Positions 11,690-22,572 of a DNA stretch of 64,000 nucleotides are shown piece by piece. The DNA comes from Bryoerythrophyllum caledonicum (taxonomy: Eukaryota > Streptophyta > Bryopsida > Pottiales > Pottiaceae). A program made the position numbers and the translations under genes. The stretch's first letter is position 1, and each line of letters starts with the position of its first letter. Location: positions 9,241,845 through 9,305,844 of the forward strand of contig OZ020524.1 of the NCBI GenBank assembly GCA_963971425.1, given 5' to 3'. The notes beneath the pieces were generated by a model, which worked only from the letters and a program-made list of their open reading frames with translations, was not told the DNA's origin and did not search any database.

Positions 11690-13305
11690 TATAGATAGAT
11701 ATAGAAACATCCTATGTGTATTGAAAGTATCACATACTATAGGACAAATCTTTTCTTATTATTAATATAATATATAGATGCTTGTAATGATGCATAAGGT
11801 GTGCTTTAACAATGGACACTTTTGTCTTCATGAGTACTTCGAGGCAATAGAAATGCTCTTGGTTGTTATTTTGTTGCAATCTTATGCTCCTCTTTTCAGT
11901 GTCTAGTATATTGGCCTTGGACTCAACTTGTTTAGTACTAACTTATGGTGCTTTCTAGAGCTTGCACCCATGCGTCTCTCCAAGGTATTTAGACTACAAA
12001 TTCCCTGCAATCTATAAAGCAATCTTGCAAGTTTCAAAAATGTCAAGTGCATTCAAACCAAGGTATAGCATAAAGTTAGATTCTATCATGGATTTCTCTA
12101 ACCTCTCTTTTGGCCTAATATTGTAGTATATCGAATGCACACTTAATATGAACAATGATGCTTGTTTCCTTTGTATAGGGAGAGGCCCTCCCGGCGGGGC
12201 CATAACGCCTAAAGGTTATATTGTACGGCGGAAATAGTGGAGTGTACGGTGGGTGTTATAGAGTGTACGACGGGAATTGCATGGGAGTTCCATGCGGGAA
12301 CGGGGTGGAATTCCTAGGAATGTTGGTAACGTGGGCCTCACGTGGTGAGGTTTGTGGAAGCTCTAGTTAAAAAAACTTGCGGGCGTTATGGATCCAAGGA
12401 GCCCGACCAAAGACATAAAAAAAACTCATGAATAGTGAAAATCTTCATGGTGCATTGAATTACCACTGAGATTAATGTTGAGCATTGATATGGCTGATGG
12501 TTATTGCTTGTCTTCAAAGAGAGCATAGAAGTGGTTATTGTTGCTTGTAAAGTTTAAAAATTAGTTTTGCAAAATTCTAACCTCACTAAACCTCTTCCAG
12601 TAAGACATCCGACTAACTGACTAGAAATTGAGTTTATGTTTCATTTGCTTCTTACAACATCAATACAACTCAATGTATGAAATAAACCGTTTTGAGTGCT
12701 TAATTGTGGTGAACTAGGTCAACTGTGTCTTCTCGAGCTATTCCTCTTTAAGCCAAAGTGTGGGTTCTTTGTAAGACCCCAAAGTAGCAAATTACCACAA
12801 GTTACCACTTTCCAAATAAACAATGGAGCGCTGGCAATCTCAATAGTTGCTATGGCTTGAGATGTTTGAGGTACTCGCTCATCTTTCTAGCTTCTATTGG
12901 TATAGTTCGTGTCATTATAGCTTTAGTTTTATCCTGGCGCACTAGACTCTATTTATTTGAAAACACAAACGTGTGTTTCGGAAATTGTGGATTAACCATT
13001 GATTACATTTACAAAGATATCTATGTTTAAAAGCAAAGAAATTGCATCATAGAAATGAATGCTTCTGTGGTGTTAAGGAACTTGGGATTCCTTCACTTTG
13101 GATATCGGGTAGATATTGGCTCTGAGACTTTATGTAGATGAGAATAGAATTGAGTTTTGGTTTAACAATTATATTAAAAACCATGTACACATTTGCACTT
13201 ATTTACAAATTTTTAGTTTGGCAAATGAAACAACAAAGAGTATCATCTTCTCTTTGGAATTTACAAATGTCTTTGAAAAAGTGTTCTGATGTTCTCATAT
13301 TTGTA
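11690..13305 (+). repeat. Dispersed repeat R, copy 2
   Basis: From TAGATATAGAAACATCCTAT the segment is closely similar to 30500-31912 over most of its length. In the middle (about 12150-12390) it has some 240 bp that the other copy lacks or replaces with about 70 bp. Its right end joins the mariner element at TA 13304-13305. Short broken frames occur (for example around 13050-13290), but stops in both copies argue against a working gene. Confidence 0.8.
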
Positions 13306-13882
13306 CAGTGGGGTACCAATCAAAATGTCGTTTTTGAATTTGCAGTGAGAAAAATTTTAGTATTGCCAACTTTGAAAGCCTCCTAAGAGCTCAGAAATTG
13401 GTATTTTACCACGAATTTTTTACCAAAGAATTATATTTAAGTTAATTACATGTATGCCAAATTTCAAGGCCAAAAGATTCACCAAAAATAATTTATTCAA
13501 AATCTACCAACATTGGTAGCTGTGGAAATTTTTTCACCGCTGCCAACGTTGACAGCCTCCCAAAGATTTAATTATTTTTTTTTTGCCAAAAATTCTTGGA
13601 ACAAAAACCTCTTTATGTTAATAACATATGATAAAAATTTCAAGGCCAAAAGATTAATACAAAAAAAGAAATCCACAATCTACCAACATGTGTAGTTGTG
13701 GGAAACAATGGGGGAAACCATTTCATTGCTACCAACTTTGACACCCTCCCAACGGTTGAGAAATTGTCTATTTACCATGAAATTTTTGGCACAACATGCT
13801 CTTTATGATAACAACATTCATGCCAAATTTCAAGGTCAAAAAATTTATACAAAAAAAAACATTTACAATCTACCAATGTGTG
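13306..13882 (+). repeat. Left long inverted repeat of the mariner element, with ~185-bp internal units
   Basis: Three degenerate units follow each other. Each starts near a CTACCAAC.TTG or TGCCAACTTTGA motif, passes through a CCTCCCAA and a TTTTTGGCA/TTTACC stretch, and ends with AAATTTCAAGGCCAAAAGATT then a T-rich or A-rich tail. Unit borders lie near 13365, 13507 and 13686. Short frames here (for example 13513-13695) are mirrored at 15711-15893 on the other strand, which shows they are repeat shadows and not genes. Confidence 0.85.
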
Positions 13883-14059
13883 TAGTTGTCAAATACCTTT
13901 TATTAAAGACATTGAAATTGTTGAAGTATGTGAGACAATCATGCTTCTAGATTGAAAGTCTCCAGATGATGCAATCTCTATTCATAAATTCTTCTCAAAA
14001 AAATCAAGGATAGCCGAATTTAGTTGTGTGCACTTGTCACATCTCAAAGACTGCACTTG

Positions 14060-14540
14060 TTTAAAAATTGGAGACCATACATGCATGAAGAAGTTTTTTC
14101 CTCTCAATAAGAATGCTTGCATTTACAATAGAGCATTATAGGAGGTGGGATGTGGGATGATGAGAGAAGCAAGTGATGGGTGATTATTTTCTAAGCACAG
14201 GATTGAAACTTTGTGAACATGAGTGATTGAGTCCATGAAAGATGAGTTAACTGAGTAAGTCTAGGCTATGTGATAACTGAGTGGATGAGGCATGGGATGA
14301 GTGTCTGAGGATATATGGAGGTATGTGAGATTTTCTTTAAGAGTAAGTGAGGTTATAACTTACATGTGGTGACTGGTGAGGTCTGGTGAATGAGTGAAGG
14401 CTGTGAGGCAAGATGATGGTGAGTAATTGAGGGTATGTGAAAAAAAAAATTGATGACTAAGTGAGGTTATATATGTGCTCAGTGAGTGAGGCTGGATCAT
14501 GGTGATTAAGTGAAGGCTAGATCATGGTCACTGAGTGATG
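14060..14540 (+). repeat. Low-complexity GTGAGTGAGG/GATGAG-rich stretch inside the mariner element
   Basis: Words such as GAGTGATGG, GTGAGTGAGG and AAGTGAGG recur irregularly up to the transposase start. I see no frame or regulatory site in it. Confidence 0.5.
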
Positions 14541-15537
14541 GCTATTATAGATGAAACTCGTGCTCGCATAGTAGGTTTGAGTGAGGCATGGAAGACAAGA
14601 GTTGACATTGCAGCTACTGTTAGAGTCCATGTTAGAAGAGTTTAGAGGGTAGTGAAGAAATTTCGAGAAGATGGAACCTATAAGTGCAAACCTTGTGGTG
14701 GAAGTTATGCTAAAAAGCTTAGTGATAGAGATGTCCGTGCTATTATATGTGTCTCAAAAACTCATCCTCGCTCGACACTCTCTGAAATCACTAATATATG
14801 TTCTACTCAAGTGTCTAGATTGACTATTCAAAGGGCCTTACATGAGAGTGGCATTTTCAGTCGAATTGCTGCCTTTTTTGACACATTGTCACATGTCTAA
14901 ACGATTGGCATTTGCTCAAAAGTATTGTGGGTGGACTACAAAAGAATGGGAGAGAGTTGTTTGGACAGATGAGACTACCTTTGAAGTTGGAAAAAATTCT
15001 AAACAAGTTCATGTTTGGAGAAATGCATATGAGCGCTATTCATCAAGTTGTATAGTTCCAACTTTTAAGAGTGGGAGAACTTCTTTGATGATTTGGGGTG
15101 CATTTGTTGGAGGGCAAAAGTCACAACTTATTTTTATGCCCAAAGATAGAGGTTCTGCTAAGGATTTTGTTGAAGTGGTCTACAATGTCGAGTTGCTTCA
15201 TTTTATGAGTAGAGTGCCACAGGGATTGCACATGGAAGATGGCGCACCTGTCCATTGTAGCAAAGTATGTGAAGAATGGAGACAAACACACCTTTTGGAG
15301 AAGCTCGATTGGCCTACAAATTCTCTCGATCTCAATCCAATTGAGAACCTTTGGAAGATTTTGAAAGATGCTGTGCAACATGGCCCAATATGTCCAAAAA
15401 ATTTCGATGACTTGAAGGTAGTTATTGAAAGAGAGTGGAGGTTAATCAATGGTACAAAGCTCCTTCAACTATGTCATTCTATGCCCTCTAGGTTACCAGC
15501 AGTGATTGAAGCAAATGGAGGACATACACGTTGGTAG
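14538..15537 (+). pseudogene. Tc1/mariner (DD34E) transposase, one stop and one frameshift
   Basis: The frame begins at ATG 14538 (MAIIDETRARIVGLSEAWKT), an N-terminal helix-turn-helix region. TAG at 14643-14645 interrupts it, and a second helix-turn-helix follows (KFREDGTYKCKPCG, LSDRDVRAIIC). A frame change occurs near a T6 run at 14871-14876. The catalytic domain then reads WTDETTF (first D), MEDGAPVH (second D) and NPIENLW (E), with 34 residues between the second D and E, which is the Tc1 signature. The C-terminus ends at 15537, at the inner edge of the right inverted repeat. The enzyme would cut and paste the element at TA sites, but this copy should be inactive. Confidence 0.93.
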
Positions 15538-16100
15538 ATTGTAAATGTTTTTTTTGTATAAATTTTTTGACCTTGAAATTTGGCATGAATGTTGTTATCA
15601 TAAAGATCATGTTGTGCCAAAAATTTCATGGTAAATAGACAATTTCTCAACCGTTGGGAGGGTGTCAAAGTTGGTAGCAATGAAATGGTTTCCCCCATTG
15701 TTTCCCACAACTACACATGTTGGTAGATTGTGGATTTCTTTTTTTGTATTAATCTTTTGGCCTTGAAATTTTTATCATATGTTATTAACATAAAGAGGTT
15801 TTTGTTCCAAGAATTTTTGGCAAAAAAAAAATAATTAAATCTTTGGGAGGCTGTCAACGTTGGCAGCGGTGAAAAAATTTCCACAGCTACCAATGTTGGT
15901 AGATTTTGAATAAATTATTTTTGGTGAATCTTTTGGCCTTGAAATTTGGCATACATGTAATTAACTTAAAGATGACTTTGTGGTAAAAATTTCGTGGTAA
16001 AATACAAATTTTTGAGCTCTCAAGAGGCTTTCAAAGTTGGCAGTACTGAGATTTTTCTCATTGCGAATTCAAAAACGACATTTTGATTGGTACCCCACTG
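15530..16100 (-). repeat. Right long inverted repeat of the mariner element
   Basis: Near-perfect reverse complement of 13306-13882, with the same internal unit structure. Confidence 0.9.
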
Positions 16101-16584
16101 AAGTCAAGCAAATGGTTCAGTTTCTTCCCTGCGTTTGGTGGATCAGGAGACTTTGACTTCACTTCGTATCAAATTTATGCACTACATAAGGTCTAAATCC
16201 ATTACTATCGTGTTTAGGATGATGTTAGTTCCTTATATACCAATTGTTAGAGGATGAAAAAGGGTGTAGCTTATTCAAGTCAACTATGCTAGTAATGGAA
16301 GCTCAAAAATGGCCAATTAACGTTTTAATTTTTAGATACTTGATATGTTTTAGATTGAGATCCAAACCGTCAATATCAAGGTCTACACCACATATTGTTG
16401 TGGAAAAAATCAAAAGTATAAAAAGTTACAATCTCTAAGTTTTATGTGGTAAGACGTTTTTGTTTTTGGTACCTTGCCCGACAATGTGTGGCAATATGTG
16501 AAAATCTTTGACTTGGGTTGAAGCGTTATTTTCCACTAAAGAGAAGAATTCATTTTTTTAAATATAATAGGAAATAATTTTCTA
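16101..16584. other. Spacer with a truncated inverted fragment of the TTAA-element family
   Basis: The minus strand at about 16460-16520 (AAGTCAAAGATTTTCACA ... TTGTCGGGCAAGGTACC) matches the interior of the elements at 48685-49634 and 57233-58177. The rest holds no gene I can see. Confidence 0.55.
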
Positions 16585-16960
16585 CACTCTTATGTTTGCT
16601 CCAAAACTAATAGGGAGCTAATAAAGGTGTTCTTTATTGGAGAGATTGCCGTCAAAGGACAAAAGTTGTACTTTCCATTTTGCCTTCGTCCCTAGAACCA
16701 GGGAAAGACATAATTCGCGTGTTATTTTAAGTCAAACGCGATTTTATCGGTACCAAAAATAAGACACCCCATATTTAATCGTGCACCCGCCTCATGGAGA
16801 TGAAGAGTGCCCCGGCCAAGCAACAATGGGCCTCAAACGCCTCCTTCTGGAGTTAGGTGGGGACGTCCCCCCTCCAATTTTTTCAAGCAAACGTCCCGGC
16901 CCATGTCCAGTAGGGGCGGAGACGTCCCCGCCCCTACCGAGTGACTATTTTAATGGTTTT
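16585..16960 (+). repeat. CpG-rich cassette, first copy
   Basis: The segment is a direct repeat of about 18216-18600: both start CTCTTATGT.[TC]..CC, contain AATAGGGAGCTAATAAAGGTG and GTCAAAGGACAAAAGTTGTA, and end in GGGGACGTCCCC-like palindromes flanked by CCGCCC. Such arrays also occur at 27345-27465. Confidence 0.8.
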
Positions 16961-17086
16961 TGGCAACATTTGTCCCTGCCTCGCATACTCCTCTCCATCC
17001 ATCTCTTCATTGAGCTAGATGTTGGCGTCGTGCGGGGTCTTCATTCATCTATTCACAATAAATTTTTGCGAGAACATGTGCAAACC

Positions 17087-17737
17087 ATGGCTTCACCCAG
17101 ACAATTGGCCAAGGAGGAGCGAAACAAGACCCGCGTACAAGCGAGGAACGCCCATCGAAAGCGGTTGCACGTTCTTCATAATCCCGCGAAGTTGGCCTTT
17201 CGAGGTTGGGAAGACGCACAGGAGCCATGGAGTTTTGATGATTGCGCAAACTTCATCGAGTGGTGCCACATCTACGAGGCTTTCCCAGAGGAGCGACACA
17301 ACTATCACCGACGCTTTCACATGGCAAACCTGAAACATTGCGTCGACGAGGCGTTTCAAAATCGGTGCATTGAAGTTTACCAGGTTTTGTATGACGTCCC
17401 ATTCGTCAAACGCAATGAAGTAAATCTCTTCATTGCGCAGGATGTTCATGCGGAGGTGAAGTTGAACAAGAGAGTGGATTGGTCCACTTTGAAGTCGATG
17501 CCGGGGAAGATATAAATTCCTCGCCCTGAATATGGAATAATTCCAATGGGATGGCGCAAGTATCTGGAAGGTGGATTGGGCAAATTCATGACTGTGATGG
17601 ACGACACACCCAGCTACGATACCGACACTTTGAGTTCAGATGCAGACTCCGACGGAACCCACGTCCAAGTCGCACGCAAAAAGGCACAAGCACGTGGAAG
17701 GCTGAGGAGGACCGAACAAGCTATTCACCAACGTTAA
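17087..17737 (+). pseudogene. Unknown 217-codon frame with one internal stop, in the hAT region
   Basis: From ATG 17087 (MASPRQLAKEERNKTRVQAR) the frame runs to TAA 17513-17515, continues in the same frame (IPRPEYGIIPMGWRKYL) and ends at 17737. The first part is basic and helical with a W-rich centre (GWEDAQEPWSFDDCANFIEW); the last part is acidic then basic (DTDTLSSDADSD, ARKKAQARGRLRR). I recognise no family. It lies between two copies of the CpG-rich cassette, in the same layout as the hAT transposase behind the second copy, so it may be an accessory gene of a related element. The open upstream extension (16781-17086) reads through the cassette and is probably not translated. Confidence 0.5.
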
Positions 17738-17861
17738 TACTGACTAGGAGTATTTAAAGGTTTAGGACGTAGCAAAAAAAAAATTTGAACAATACTTTTG
17801 TTCTAAACATGATATGCTTTTAAAATATCCTTTTTGTTTGTAATGGTACGTTTTATTTAGA

Positions 17862-18122
17862 GAACTTGCACATTACATTCTACTAGAAGCTTATACTACC
17901 CCTTATGGATGGGGACTTGCATAGCTTCCATGCTATTCACTACTTGATTTATTATTTTCTTTAATGATATGTGGTACATTCCTAATCTTTTGTGGGGCAC
18001 TTGTGTTTAAAGTTTTTATTTTGAAAACTTGCACATTACATTCTACTAGAAGCATATACTATCCCTTATGGATGGGGACTTGCATAGCTCTCATGCTATT
18101 CAACACTTGATTTATTAAATTC
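17862..18122 (+). repeat. Two-copy tandem repeat, period about 163 bp
   Basis: ACTTGCACATTACATTCTAC at 17864 recurs at 18027, and both copies continue through CTTATGGATGGGGACTTGCA and a TGCTATTCA tail. The stretch lies between the 17.1-kb frame and the second CpG-rich cassette and has no gene. Confidence 0.8.
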
Positions 18123-18215
18123 TTACGAAACTTAAAAAGTCTCTTATTTTAATCTCCTTAATCTTTTCAATATTTTTCCAATTTCCTATGTGAAGTGGTG
18201 CATTCATTTCTAGTC

Positions 18216-18600
18216 TCTTATGTCCGCCCAAAAACTAATAGGGAGCTAATAAAGGTGTTCCTTACTGGAGAGCATGCCGTCAAAGGACAAAAGTTGTACT
18301 TTCCATTTAGCCTTCTTTCCTAGACATAATCTCCTTGTTTTTTTAAGTGCGTCGCAATCTTGTCGGACTCAAAAATAAGGCACCCTATATTAAAACCTCC
18401 ACCCGCCCCATGGAGAGGAGGAGTGCCTAAGCACCCAAAATGCTCCAAAGGCCTCCTTCTCCTGGGTTGGGGGGACGTCCCTGCCCCCACCAGGCAGGGC
18501 GGAGACGTTCCCGCCCTTACCCGGGCAGAGGCGGGGACGTTTCCGCCCCTTCACGGGGACGTCCCCGCCCTTGGCGCGTGAGGTCCCACCCGTTCTTGGT
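18216..18600 (+). repeat. CpG-rich cassette, second copy (left side of the hAT element)
   Basis: Direct repeat of 16585-16960. It ends in several GGGGACGT[CT][CT]CC palindromes with CCGCCC spacers (about 18475-18575), like the array at 27345-27465. Confidence 0.8.
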
Positions 18601-18605
18601 TTGTG

Positions 18606-18613
18606 TATAAAAG
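18606..18613 (+). promoter_or_regulatory. TATA box of the hAT transposase
   Basis: TATAAAAG lies directly behind the CpG-rich array and about 240 bp ahead of the BED-finger coding sequence. Confidence 0.5.
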
Positions 18614-18853
18614 AATCGGGGAGGGCCGTTTGTCCTCATGCTCGTCACCTTGGCCTCTATCCCTTGGACCTCAATTAATCTTGAGCTCCTTGCGAGTGTA
18701 CTTGGGTGGCAGGCGGCATTGGTGTGCGGCTCAGGTGATGGTTCAAGCAGTGCACCAGCGCTATCAGAACTCATATTTTCACCCGATTCTATACTGTATC
18801 TAGTCCCATATTTTGGCTTAGACGGGAGAAGCCGGGGGTATTTGGCATAAGCC

Positions 18854-19093
18854 GTGAATGCAATAGGAAGTCAAAGGAAGCAAACAAAAGAATGGGAACC
18901 TTGGTACAATTTTGGTGACAACGGGGGCAAAGTGAGTTGTGTTTTCTGCAACTTTACTTTTAGCTACAAACGTGAGCGTGCGTTAGCTCACTTGGATATG
19001 GCGCCAAGTCAGAGAGGTCGATTTGTCGCAGCCTACCTCCCCATGTGCGACATCAATTTGCCAACTATGAAAACATTGTTCCGCAAAGAATGA
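18854..19093 (+). pseudogene. hAT transposase, N-terminal BED-type zinc finger
   Basis: The frame includes W-x-x-[WY]-F..., then VSCVFCNFTFSYKRERALAHL, a C-x2-C ... H pattern of a BED finger, and RFVAAYLPMCDINLPTMKTL, the linker usually found after it in plant hAT proteins. No ATG opens this frame (a TAA lies at 18848-18850), so it is probably an internal exon whose acceptor may be the AATAG at about 18866. It runs out of frame at TGA 19091-19093; the next domain continues in another frame that overlaps from 19045, so a frameshift or a short intron lies near 19050-19090. The finger would bind the element's ends. Confidence 0.75.
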
Positions 19094-20577
19094 CGGGCGG
19101 GGACATGTATGGCAAAGATTCAGGTCCGAGTGGTCCATCGAGGGCACCAACTATTGACACTTCAAGCCAGTCCGGCGCTCAAAATAATGTGGCGGGTGGG
19201 GTAACAAGTGGGCCTCGGGAAGGAGTGCCTAATCTCTCTGAAGGAAACGACCCCTCACATGTGTCGGGTGGTCTTACCGCCTCAAATTCCACTAAATCTG
19301 GGCAACTACATCAACAACGGATGCTTGATGCTTTTAACATTGCAAAGAGGAAGGAACTTGATGAGAGGTGGACGATCTTTTTCTATCAGGCGAATGTGCC
19401 TTTTAATGTGGCGCAAAATCAGGCATTCATTGATGCGGTGAGGGCAACATCCGTGGCAAAGTTTGAGTATACTCCTCCTTCATATCACCAGTTGAGGACT
19501 AAATTGATTGAACCTAAGATGTTACAAATTGAGAAAGAGATTGAAGCCAAAGTTGGTTTTACAATCAAGAATTATGGGGTGTCGATATGCACGGATGGTT
19601 GGGATGATGTCAACCAGTGGGCCCTCATGAATTTAATGATGTCGTACCCCACTGGTGACGTATTCTTGAGGAGCATAGACACCAGTGGTCAAAAGAAGTC
19701 CGTGCGGTACATAGCAGACCAGGTGAAAGTTTACATTGAAAAGGTAGGTTCCAAGAATGTGACACAGATTTGTACAGACAATGCTGCCAACATGCTTGGA
19801 GCGATGGATGATATTATTCTCTCATACCCACACATTCACAAGCAAGGGTGCATGGCACATGCATTGAATCTCATGTTGGAAGATTGGGCGAAGGTCCAAG
19901 AATTTAAAGATTTAATAGAGAGGGCAAAAAAATTGTGCCAATATGTTAGAAACCATCATGCGACAATGGAGACACTTCGTGAGTTGAGTCCAAACCTACA
20001 TATTGTAGTGCCGAGTGAAACTCGCTTTGCTTGTAATTTCTTTATGTTGGATCGATTGGTGAGACTCAAAAGAGTGTTGGAACAGTTGAAAGACCACCCC
20101 CGTGTTGTAAACTACTTTGCAACCCTACGGAAAAGACAGAATGGAGAGCAAGTAGGAGCCGCTTCGCATAATGTGGTGCAAACCATCGAAGATATGGCCT
20201 TTTGGCAACGATGTCAGAATTACGTGCACATGACTAGGGATGTTTTGAAGGCATTGCGTATGTTTGATGGCCAAGAACCAGCCATGGGTCGTGTGTGGCT
20301 TGTGATGCATAATTTGCGAGAACACGTATATTCTTTGAGAGAGTCACCCTTTACTCTACGAGCTGACATAGCATCCACTCTTGAGCAATCTTTTGATGCC
20401 TGGTGGCAAATGGTTTTTAGCGATGTTCACTACGCCGCGGCTCTTTTGAATCAGTACCTCAAGGATAATGTGGCGCTTAGGGCTGACGGAATCGCACAAA
20501 GAGCATTGAATCGGGTTGTTCGCAAAATGATGGAGGGATTGAACATCTCTTATGACGACGTCCAATATGAGTTAACA
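19045..20577 (+). pseudogene. hAT transposase, DUF659 catalytic region (split by an insertion)
   Basis: A long open frame encodes a Ser/Gly-rich linker (to about residue 90) and then the hAT RNase-H-like core: YTPPSYHQLRTKLI, CTDGWDD (first acidic position), TQICTDNAANM (second), GCMAHALNLMLEDW (the C-H motif), ETRF and a run of helices to LLNQYLKDN. It breaks at 20577 where the pogo-like element starts; the frame read into that element ends after 13 more codons. The missing C-terminal dimerisation domain is found at 25292-25545 in the same frame. The enzyme would make cut-and-paste transposition; this copy is disabled by the insertion. Confidence 0.92.
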
Positions 20578-21067
20578 TACCGTACTTCAAGGGCAGCTCC
20601 GGCAAAAAATAATTAAAATCATGCATGCCGAAATTTTAAAAAAATTCAAGGTCACAGTTGCCGAAGTTTGGTGAAAATATACAACTATAATGTCAAAAAC
20701 TCAAAAATTGTCATTACCTTGCCGAAATAGAGTGACAAAGTCAAAAAGATTTGAGATCGTGATTACAGTTACTATTAGAGGTAGAGAGGCACTTAAAAAG
20801 GTATTAAGATATTCTTTCCTGTGAAACAACGTGAGTCATGCAAGGCACTCAACGCCAAGCTCCTCTGATTTTGCTCCCCTCCAGGTGCACGATCAATGCG
20901 TGCCAGATGCAACGAATACTTCCTTCTCCTACCTCCTTGTTTGTTCTTTTAAGTAGCAGAACTCTTATCTCCCCGATTCATCTTTTGCAACACTCACGCT
21001 CCACTACAGTCACACTCCAATTGTGAAACCTCATCTAGTGCTCCTTCGCAATTCATCATGGCCATGG

Positions 21068-21204
21068 CAATTCAATCGGTGGAAGCTCCGGAACGCACTG
21101 GCGGAGGGGCTTGAGATCGAGTGGCACATTTCGACGACGGCTCGGAGGTACGCGGCGACTTGCTGATCGGCGCCGACGGGGTGAAGTCGCAAGTGCGGGA
21201 GCAG
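21068..21204 (+). pseudogene. Captured fragment of an FAD-dependent monooxygenase gene
   Basis: Frame one reads QFNRWKLRNALAEGLEIEW (21068-21124) and an overlapping frame continues VAHFDDGSEVRGDLLIGADG then VKSQVREQ (21121-21204). The second part is the GD/DG motif of aromatic-ring flavoprotein hydroxylases (G-D-x-x-[IV]-G-A-D-G-x-x-S-x-V-R), which contacts FAD and NAD(P)H; the first is the arginine-containing stretch that normally precedes it by about 30 residues. The intervening residues are deleted and the frame differs, so this is a dead, internally shortened piece. GC content is far above that of the surrounding DNA, in line with a host exon carried by the element. Confidence 0.75.
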
Positions 21205-21599
21205 CGATGCCTTGCAGCTGCGGCAGAGGCCAGTGCTCAACATCGCTGCGTCCGAGAGAGAATTCCAACGGTTTAGGGTTTAGGGCGGAGAAAGCGTACC
21301 TGAATTGAGTTCGACTCACCGGATGGCGCGCCCCGCCTCCTTTGGTCTTTCTCCTTCCCGACCATCGACTCCAACGTGCCCAAGGACCCCTGGAACTCAA
21401 ACAAGTGAGTCAAAACTCCGACCCAAAACCCTAGTGAGTTTCAAAGTTAGAATTTCAAATTTCGATGATGAGTTCTATACCGGTAGTCATCTCTGTACAT
21501 ACGGCTAACTAGTGCACATCTATTGGCGATTGTTGCTTGGGTTGATTCTCCGCAGCTCAACTTCCTTGAATTACTTATTGTCACCTTTCCTGATCTCCT

Positions 21600-22572
21600 G
21601 CTCGATCCAGTCGAAGAAGCTGCCGTCGTAGATGCCGCGTTGGCCTCCTTGCTTGCCAACCCCTGCTCGTCCTTCTGAAGCCACGATCCAGTCGAAGAAG
21701 CTGTCGTCGTAGATGCCGCGGCTGGCCTCCTTGCTTGCGAGGTACGTCATGGCATTGGCCCTCGTCTTGGCTTCACTGTCGCTGCCTTGCTTGGTGCGGT
21801 GAATCCAACCTGGAACCTTTACTGATTATAAGATGCACCGCCTCTTCAATCCCTACGCAAACAAGAGCCAACAACGAGGAGAAGACAAGGCTAGGGAGGC
21901 GACTTGAAGGAGCTGCAGGAAACATGGCCATTACCTGTTGGGGAAGGTGCTTTTGGCACCGTCAAGATGGTCAGGTTTGTTGGCTAGAAACATTTGATTC
22001 TCACCTTTAGCTTCTTGGAGTTGCGGAAGACGATCTTCTTTTGAAGCTTTTCTCATCTACATTGTGCCCAAATGCAGCTCTTTTGGAGATGTTTGATCAG
22101 GATCTTAAGACCCACTCTACAACAATACATCGTTATAAGCGATCAAACATGTTGTTCTAAACTCATTTCGCTTCAGCTCATCGGTCTGCAACTTATTTCG
22201 CCAGCATTGTCCTGTAACAGATTCTCTTTGTTAGACTTCGTTACTAGAGTTGTCCCCTTCTCTGACGGAAATCTGAAGAACATCATCGTATTTTAACCCC
22301 TTATTGATTGTGATTATGCACAGATCCCGGAATATGATGGCACGAGCTCTAACTGCAATGAAAAGATTTGAAAGTAGCGATATGAAAGCTTGAGATTCTT
22401 CGCAGGAAGGCCCTGACACGGTTTTGCGGACCTGCGCAGGGAATGAGCTGGGTGGGAGCTGCCGTCGTAGATGCCGCGGCTGGCCTCCTTGCTTGCGAAG
22501 TACGTCATGGCATTGGCCCTTGTCTTGGCTTCACTGTCATTGCCTTGCTTGGTGCGGTGAATCCAACCTCTC
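21600..22572 (-). repeat. Three-copy coding-like segment inside the pogo-like element
   Basis: About 110 bp around CCGTCGTAGATGCCGCG..GGCCTCCTTGC occur at about 21617-21660 (short), 21704-21815 and 22462-22572, all in the same orientation. On the minus strand the longer copies encode TYLASKEASRGIYD[DG] followed in one by SFFDWI, an open and conserved peptide. I do not recognise the parent gene. The copies suggest repeated capture or internal duplication. Confidence 0.65.
21895..21987 (+). pseudogene. Fragment resembling a protein kinase glycine loop
   Basis: The frame reads GDLKELQETWPLPVGEGAFG then TVKMVRFVG and stop. GEGAFGTVKMV fits the G-x-G-x-x-G-x-V nucleotide loop of protein kinases. 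It is short, so a chance match is possible, but it sits in the same GC-rich block as the FAD-monooxygenase fragment. Confidence 0.35.

Larger units (their letters stand above)
13306..16100 (+). mobile_element. Tc1/mariner-type DNA transposon with ~575-bp inverted repeats
   Basis: The element starts CAGTGGGGTACC and ends GGTACCCCACTG. The left flank is TA; the right flank is AA, so one target base seems to have changed. Inverted repeats (13306 to about 13882 and about 15530-16100) are nearly identical and enclose one broken transposase gene. Typical Tc1/mariner inverted repeats are tens of bases, so these are unusually long; they consist of repeating units (see separate entries). Confidence 0.9.

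Noticed and set aside
13513..15893. Identical 60- and 78/84-residue frames on both strands around the mariner transposase
   Set aside because: They fall in the inverted repeats and mirror each other; they are shadows of the repeat, not conserved small proteins.
16781..17086. Upstream extension of the 17.1-kb frame
   Set aside because: It reads through the CpG-rich cassette (GDVPPP, GAETSPPLP), which is a repeat; the ATG at 17087 gives a sensible start.
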